From Candidatus Kapaibacterium sp. (lineage in GTDB: Bacteria > Bacteroidota > Ignavibacteria > Kapaibacteriales > HRBIN21), in assembly GCA_025055465.1 (NCBI GenBank), contig JANWXA010000010.1, forward strand, positions 286-18,183: a DNA stretch of 17,898 bases, in the 5' to 3' direction. Both the position numbers and the translations under genes were made by a program. Every line of letters begins with the position of its first letter. Within the stretch, counting starts at the first letter, position 1. The notes under the pieces were generated by a model. The model was not told the DNA's origin. It was given only the letters and a program-made list of their open reading frames with translations, and did not search any database. Shown here in pieces: positions 13,779 to 17,898 of this stretch.

Positions 13779-15224
13779 TCAGTCTTCTCCCTGAGCCTTC
13801 GTAAAGCCCATTCCTCCATCAATCTCGGGAAGCTTCTCCACATGTACCCAGCGGTAGTGAGCGCCAATACGGCGCAGCAGCTCTATGATGTCTGGATCGC
13901 CTGCCTCGCCGTTGTCATGACGCAACAGAAAGCGGCAACGATAGTGGTCCACGTAGTCCGGCATTGCCCCAGTAGGCGGATATACTTTTGTCCCCCGGTT
14001 TGAGAGCATCTTGAGCCGGAACGGAGTCCCTTCGGCAAGATGTTCCAATACAGGCCCAAGCTCTTCGGGTAACTGTTCTGTTTCCACAAATATATCAACT
14101 CCAACAACCCGGCGCGAACCTGGGCGCACCCACGTTAGCTCCCTACTAAGCCGTGGAATCCGTAAGGGGTTATACCGGCGTACACCTACCGTCTGCGGTC
14201 GCCGCCCCAAATTAGCAATAATAGCTTCTGTATACGCCGTCGTAGAAGCACCGCGGTCATATCCAACGACATCGCCTGTGAGTACTCTGCCTTCTTCCAG
14301 AGTTACCAGTAGAGCGTTTTCTATGAGCTCAGCGGCTTCAAACTCGCCCAGATACCGTAGCATCATAATGGCAGAACCAAGTACTGCCGTTGGGTTGGCT
14401 ACATTCTTCCCCGCGTACTTCGGAGCCGAACCGTGGACAGCCTCGAAAATAGCCGCCTCGCTCCCAATGTTGGCGGAGGGCGCAAAGCCCAAGCCCCCGA
14501 TGAGCGCTGAGGTCAAATCGCTTAGAATATCCCCATTCATGTTTGTAGTGACAATCACCTCAAATTGCTCAGGCCGCTTGACCAGTTGATGTGCACAATT
14601 GTCCACAATAATATGGTACGCCTCTATGTCGGGATAATCTTGCGCCACCTCCTCAAAAACCCGCTTCATCATGCCTTCGGTCAGCTTCAGAATATTGGCT
14701 TTCGTAGCACAGTGAACACTACGACGCCCTTCTGCCCGCGCCAGCTCGAAGGCCAAGCGAACCACTTTCTCGCACCCCTTCCGCGAGATGAGCTTGAGCG
14801 CCTGCGCCACCCCTGGGGTCTGCATATACTCAATGCCAGCATACAGGTCCTCTACATTCTCCCGAACCACGACCAGGTCCACGCCACGTCCACTATACGG
14901 TGTGGTCACATTTGGGTACTCCCGCACCGGACGAATGTTCGCATAGGTCTCGAATAGCTTCCGCAGCGTCACATTGGCGCTCTTCTCCCCATAGCCGACC
15001 GGTGTCTCCAGCGGTCCCTTGAGCACAAGGCGAGTCCTCTGGATTGACTCTATAGTTTCCAGCGGTACCCCAGATTCAATTCCCTTCCGAAAGACGTTCG
15101 CCCCAGCCTCGCAGACTTCCCACTCGATCGGAACACCGGAAGCATCCACAATGCGACGCGCAGCTTCTGTAACCTCGGGACCGATCCCGTCTCCTGGAAT
15201 CAACGTAACTCGGTATCGTTGCAT
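13779..15224 (-). CDS. icd: Isocitrate dehydrogenase, NADP type with C-terminal extension
   Basis: A 481-residue beta-decarboxylating dehydrogenase converting isocitrate to 2-oxoglutarate in the TCA cycle. Visible are LIPGDGIGPEV at 8-18, KSANVTLRK with substrate Ser82, Asn84 and Arg88, Arg98 and Arg121 (VVRENVEDLYAG, Tyr128), Lys175, Asp208, and metal Asp232 and Asp236 in NMNGDILSDL. HGSAPKYAGKNVANPTA follows; the Lys269-Tyr270 pair at the position of E. coli Lys344-Tyr345 predicts NADP rather than NAD (isopropylmalate and homoisocitrate enzymes have Asp-Ile there). From about residue 340 there is an extra domain of roughly 140 residues (VGVDIFVETEQLPEELGPVLE to the end), as in the Thermus/Rickettsia-type enzyme, so it is not the short E. 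coli form. It is transcribed alone, with a TATTTTTG element 45 nt upstream of ATG 15224. Confidence 0.95.
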   Translation of the reverse strand: MQRYRVTLIPGDGIGPEVTEAARRIVDASGVPIEWEVCEAGANVFRKGIESGVPLETIESIQRTRLVLKGPLETPVGYGEKSANVTLRKLFETYANIRPVREYPNVTTPYSGRGVDLVVVRENVEDLYAGIEYMQTPGVAQALKLISRKGCEKVVRLAFELARAEGRRSVHCATKANILKLTEGMMKRVFEEVAQDYPDIEAYHIIVDNCAHQLVKRPEQFEVIVTTNMNGDILSDLTSALIGGLGFAPSANIGSEAAIFEAVHGSAPKYAGKNVANPTAVLGSAIMMLRYLGEFEAAELIENALLVTLEEGRVLTGDVVGYDRGASTTAYTEAIIANLGRRPQTVGVRRYNPLRIPRLSRELTWVRPGSRRVVGVDIFVETEQLPEELGPVLEHLAEGTPFRLKMLSNRGTKVYPPTGAMPDYVDHYRCRFLLRHDNGEAGDPDIIELLRRIGAHYRWVHVEKLPEIDGGMGFTKAQGED

Positions 15225-15440
15225 TTGCCCCTACCCAACATCTAAACAAACCCAACCACCACAAACGGACAAAAATATAACAAACTCAAGCCCTGGAGGT
15301 GGCTTCGCGCCGCTCCTGAATGTCGTGCACGCACTGCCCGATTGGCTTCGCTCCCGGCATATTCCCACCACTTAGGGAAATTTTCCAAACTCCACGAGTT
15401 CTTGACCGCTCCACAGACCCTACCCCCGTGCTGCCGCGCC
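15225..15440. other. Intergenic region upstream of icd
   Basis: About 215 bp between the icd start and the terminator of the kinase unit, with no convincing gene. On the minus strand TATTTTTG (15277-15270) fits the TAnnTTTG -7 element and would place icd transcription start near 15263. An inverted repeat TTCCC...GGGAA (15362-15366 and 15375-15379) next to a near-palindrome GGAAATTTTCC (15376-15386) could be an operator or a small hairpin. The 24-codon frame 15360-15286 lies upstream of the presumed promoter and is not supported. Together with the terminator and the two small frames to its right, this fills the 559-bp gap between icd and the kinase. Confidence 0.5.
15270..15277 (-). promoter_or_regulatory. 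Putative -7 promoter element of icd
   Basis: TATTTTTG on the minus strand, identical to the octamer upstream of smc, 45 nt before the icd ATG. No -33 TTTG was found at 19-21 nt upstream. Confidence 0.4.
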
Positions 15441-15474
15441 CAAAAACAAAAAACCCCCGCCTGCCGGCGGGGGT
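15441..15474 (-). terminator. Strong intrinsic terminator of the kinase transcription unit
   Basis: Read on the minus strand, a perfect 9-bp GC-rich stem (ACCCCCGCC paired with GGCGGGGGT, 15474-15466 and 15461-15453) with a 4-nt loop is followed by TTTTTTGTTTTTG within 15452-15441 (one T is already in the stem). This is a textbook rho-independent terminator. The plus strand has A-runs before the stem and no T-run after it, so it works in the minus direction only. It ends the histidine kinase and small-peptide unit 19 nt after the last stop codon. Confidence 0.95.
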
Positions 15475-15493
15475 ATACTGTTTACCCAAAGAA

Positions 15494-15682
15494 TCAGTAG
15501 CCGGTGTTTATCATATCCTGCCACACACCCGGTCCGGTAGGATTACTTCCATGATCGCAATATGGACACCCCGGTATTCCGCACCGCTCACTTCCACTCC
15601 CTTCGGTTACACTCATTTCCATCTCTTCCAGGAACCGCTGCACTGCCTGCAGTTGCTCAACGAATTCCATGAAATCTTTCAT
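15494..15682 (-). CDS. Small Cys-cluster protein of unknown function
   Basis: A 62-residue frame that I do not recognise. The first 24 residues form an acidic amphipathic helix (FMEFVEQLQAVQRFLEEMEM). The rest is Gly, Ser, Pro and Cys rich, with SERCGIPGCPYCDHG giving a CX4CX2C cluster plus a nearby His, then NPTGPGVWQDMINTGY. There is no signal peptide or membrane segment. The support is positional: ATG 15682 overlaps the stop of a 30-codon frame as ATGA, a GAAGAG-like site lies just before it, and the stop lies 19 nt before a strong terminator, exactly where the last gene of the unit should end. The Cys/His set could bind zinc or an Fe-S cluster; the helical acidic leader plus Cys/Ser-rich tail also resembles a ribosomally made, modified peptide precursor. 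No modifying enzyme is visible in the window. Confidence 0.6.
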   Translation of the reverse strand: MKDFMEFVEQLQAVQRFLEEMEMSVTEGSGSERCGIPGCPYCDHGSNPTGPGVWQDMINTGY

Positions 15683-15771
15683 TGCTCTTCACCAATTGAG
15701 ATAGTTGAACATGCACATTCACCACCGACACCCTGGAGGCCCTCAACTCCAATGCCAATCCCTGCAGTCAC
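15679..15771 (-). CDS. Possible 30-residue Gly-rich peptide downstream of the kinase
   Basis: GTG 15771 opens 30 codons that end in a TGA overlapping the ATG of the next small gene (ATGA). The start lies 12 nt after the kinase TAA, with GGGAAAAGA before it as a weak Shine-Dalgarno. The peptide is very Gly-rich at first (AGIGIGVEGLQGVGG), then ECACSTISIGEEQ, giving a GG pair followed by a CxC motif. GG followed by a Cys-containing core is the layout of double-glycine leader peptides, but the leader here is short. The frame is too short for statistics, and the evidence is the tight, stop-to-start packing on both sides. It may be chance. Confidence 0.4.
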   Translation of the reverse strand: MTAGIGIGVEGLQGVGGECACSTISIGEEQ

Positions 15772-15783
15772 TCTTTTCCCGGC

Positions 15784-17898
15784 TTAAGGGCCTTCGGATT
15801 CCATAGCTTGGGAAGAAGCTCCTTCGGAATAGAGGAGACGCTCTTCGTCAGGGAAATAGGCAACCCAGCCGGGGCGCGGGCGGTACCCCTGTTCTCCTTC
15901 TTCCACGGTGGGATGGTCTGCACGCAGATGCTGCCATTCTTCAGGCTCCGGATCAGTATCGAAATAAGGCCCTTCGCCTCTGCGAAAAGGAATTTGCAAG
16001 TAAAAGATAGAGCCCCTGCCCTGGCAGGACTCACACCAAACTCGGCAGCGCATTCTATCGGCGAGCCACTTGACGATGTACAGCCCCAATCCTATACTGG
16101 GCTCTCCAGCCGTCGGGTGCACGTTATGTGCCCGCCCTAACTTTCTAAAGAGTTTGGGGAGCTCAGTCGGAGGAATACCCACACCCTCATCCTCCACAGC
16201 AATTCGGGCCCCACCGTCGGCGGCCCGGCGTAGGCGAATCTGCACCTGTGCCCCCTTCGGTGAATACTTGACCGCATTGAGCAAATAGTTTGAAATAATC
16301 TCCTGCGTGTGGGCCCAATCCAGTGGCACCCGGAAGGGCTCTTCCTCACTGTCAATGGTAACGCGTATCTGCTTGTAGGATATTTCCCGATTGAAAAACT
16401 CCACAACCCGACGTACCAGCTCCAGCAAATCATCCACTTGATAGTAGTGTTTCGCCCCCTCAACCTCCAACATCTGCCAACGGGAAAGAAGCTGAAGCTC
16501 ATCCCGAAGGTACTCAGAGGCACGAAGGATATAATCAGCAGTCTGGATGATAATAGGGCGCTCGAGGCGGTCCAGCCCGTTGATAATTAGTTCGGCGTTC
16601 GTCATAATTCCACCGACAAGGTTGCGGAGCTCGTGGGAAAGGATGGACACCAGTCTGAGCCGCTCTTCCATGGCCCGCTGGTATTCTGCATAAGCGTGCT
16701 CAGTCTCCGCCCGCTGGCGCTCCACTTCCGCCAACGCCTGCGCAAGTTCCTCGTTCCGCAGGCGATAAAGCTCCTGTTCGTAACGCAACCGCTCTACCTC
16801 CAACTGCTTCTCCATAACGGCTATAGCCTGCTGCCGGCGCTGCCCCAGAAGGCGTTCGTAGAGTGCCCAGTAGCGTTTGTAATACTCCAAAGCAAGAGCC
16901 AGCTCGCCCCGATCTTCATGGACGCGCGCACACAGCCGGTTGAATTCCATCTCCCACAGCAACATACCGTGCCGATGCGCTAACTGCATCCCGATCTGGT
17001 AGTGCTGAAGGGCAACTTGGACATCCTGCATCGCTACGTGCATATCACCCAGTTCCCGACGCACCTTAACCTCCAGGTTTACGTCGCGAAGTCGCTGGAA
17101 GGTCTTCAGCACATCGCGCAGCTCGTGAAAGGCATCCAGCCTCCTCCCCTGATGAAAGTGAATGACGGCAATCGTAGAAAGTGTCACCGCTTCGCCCAGC
17201 TCGTCCTTGATCTCTCTTCGTAGCATGAGCGATTCTTCTTGGTACTGCTGTGCCTCGTCCCAGCGATGCTGGAGGGCTGCCAAGTGCCCCAGGTTCGAAA
17301 GTGCCACCGCTAACATATAAGTAGTCCCCGTTTCACGCAATAGCCGGCAGGCCTGCTCCAGGAAGGGCTTCGCCTCCTCCAGCCGACCAAGTTGAACGTA
17401 AGCCCCAGCAATGCTTCCTGCTGTTATTCCCAAACCGCGTTTGTCCTCCAGCTCAACCTGACGGTGATAAGCCTCCGATAGGTAGCGGAGCCCCTGCTCC
17501 ACCTGCCCCAGGGCAATGTAAACACCGCCAATGTTGCCATAGGCAGCCGCCCAGTTCTTCCGGATAGTCGGATCATCGGGAAGCTCCTGGAGCATTCTAT
17601 CGGAGAGTTCCAGCGCACGAGCAAATTGCTCATAAGCCTTGTCAAACTGGGCTAAGCGATGGTGGACGCCGCCCAGAACCAGTAATGTTGGTATGATTCC
17701 AGCAGGGTCATCTTGCGATTCAAACCAGCGAAGTGCGGTCTGGGCAGCAGCAAGAGCATCTTCAGCACTACCAGTGAAAAAATGCAGAGCAGCACGATTT
17801 CGTAGACAGTATGCTTGTCCACGCTCGTAACCAAGCTCGGACGCCAAAGATTGGGCGTATTCCACGGCATCAGTTGCACTGCGGGGAATGGTATAGCG
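15784..17898 (-). CDS. Cytosolic TPR-containing sensor histidine kinase (5' end beyond the window)
   Basis: About 704 residues are visible; the frame is open through the right edge, so the N-terminus is missing, and GTG 17865 is probably internal. The first 350 or so residues are tandem TPR-like helical hairpins (for example AYGNIGGVYIALGQVEQGLRY, ALSNLGHLAALQHRWDEAQQY). Next come a coiled coil (EKQLEVERLRYEQELYRLRNEE and on), the dimerisation H-box SILSHELRNLVGG with the phospho-accepting His codon at 16633-16635, the N-box NYLLNAVKYSPKG, G1 DEGVGIP and G2 GLGLYIVK, then an acidic 60-residue tail. No membrane segment is seen, so it should sense a cytosolic signal, perhaps a protein or peptide bound by the TPRs. 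No response regulator gene is in view. Two small frames and a terminator follow directly, so they probably share its transcript. Confidence 0.93.
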   Translation of the reverse strand, partial: RYTIPRSATDAVEYAQSLASELGYERGQAYCLRNRAALHFFTGSAEDALAAAQTALRWFESQDDPAGIIPTLLVLGGVHHRLAQFDKAYEQFARALELSDRMLQELPDDPTIRKNWAAAYGNIGGVYIALGQVEQGLRYLSEAYHRQVELEDKRGLGITAGSIAGAYVQLGRLEEAKPFLEQACRLLRETGTTYMLAVALSNLGHLAALQHRWDEAQQYQEESLMLRREIKDELGEAVTLSTIAVIHFHQGRRLDAFHELRDVLKTFQRLRDVNLEVKVRRELGDMHVAMQDVQVALQHYQIGMQLAHRHGMLLWEMEFNRLCARVHEDRGELALALEYYKRYWALYERLLGQRRQQAIAVMEKQLEVERLRYEQELYRLRNEELAQALAEVERQRAETEHAYAEYQRAMEERLRLVSILSHELRNLVGGIMTNAELIINGLDRLERPIIIQTADYILRASEYLRDELQLLSRWQMLEVEGAKHYYQVDDLLELVRRVVEFFNREISYKQIRVTIDSEEEPFRVPLDWAHTQEIISNYLLNAVKYSPKGAQVQIRLRRAADGGARIAVEDEGVGIPPTELPKLFRKLGRAHNVHPTAGEPSIGLGLYIVKWLADRMRCRVWCESCQGRGSIFYLQIPFRRGEGPYFDTDPEPEEWQHLRADHPTVEEGEQGYRPRPGWVAYFPDEERLLYSEGASSQAMESEGP

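Noticed and set aside
15286..15489. A 67-codon minus-strand frame and its internal 24-codon ATG frame (15360-15286)
   Set aside because: The long frame reads through the terminator hairpin. The short one lies upstream of the presumed icd promoter and has only a weak GGTGGG-like site.
15320..15787. A 155-codon plus-strand frame across the icd-kinase gap
   Set aside because: It runs antisense through the intrinsic terminator and both small minus-strand frames, has Pro/Ser/Thr-rich low-information composition, and shows no ribosome binding site or motif.
15768..16034. An 88-codon minus-strand frame overlapping the 3' end of the kinase gene
   Set aside because: It lies almost wholly inside the kinase coding sequence in another frame, without its own ribosome binding site or recognisable features.

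Overview
This 17.9-kb window is a gene-dense piece of bacterial chromosome and looks like core genome rather than accessory DNA. I see no transposase, integrase, phage gene, CRISPR array, rRNA or tRNA. The host is probably a Gram-negative member of the Bacteroidota/Chlorobiota/Ignavibacteria/Kapabacteria assemblage. Three things point there: a secreted M1 peptidase ends in a domain resembling the C-terminal sorting domain of type IX secretion; murE carries the DNPR signature for meso-diaminopimelate; and three transcription units start downstream of a TAnnTTTG octamer, the -7 element of Bacteroidota promoters. The phylum is inferred, and I cannot name a species.

Layout from left to right. Positions 1-9134 hold one minus-strand train read from right to left: smc, a small exported protein of unknown function, murE, a secreted M1 aminopeptidase, a class V PLP enzyme and the start of lysS. 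Genes touch or overlap (GTGA and TGATG junctions, a Shine-Dalgarno inside the preceding gene), so the train is probably one transcript mixing chromosome organisation, cell wall synthesis, proteolysis and translation. The only clear plus-strand gene (9278-10300) encodes an SDR-family L-threonine 3-dehydrogenase-like enzyme. It diverges from smc across a 143-bp control region and converges on the next minus-strand gene, the stop codons overlapping. Positions 10297-13669 hold a minus-strand operon read as thioredoxin, pterin carbinolamine dehydratase, enolase and a phosphohexomutase. Positions 13779-15224 hold an NADP-type isocitrate dehydrogenase with a Thermus-like C-terminal extension. Together these give lower glycolysis, sugar-phosphate interconversion, a TCA step and redox upkeep.

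The right end (15441-17898, minus strand) is the least ordinary part. A cytosolic TPR-histidine kinase, cut by the window edge, is followed at once by two very small reading frames: a 30-residue Gly-rich peptide with a GG and a CxC motif, and a 62-residue protein with a CX4CX2C cluster. These are joined by an ATGA overlap and close with a strong intrinsic terminator. No response regulator is visible. The kinase plus small Cys-containing peptides is the best candidate here for an undescribed system, either a peptide-sensing module or a modified-peptide (RiPP-like) cassette, but the function is inferred only from layout and composition. Other points of interest are a five-codon minigene with an ideal ribosome binding site just before smc, and a 9-bp perfect inverted repeat bracketing the smc/dehydrogenase divergent promoter region.
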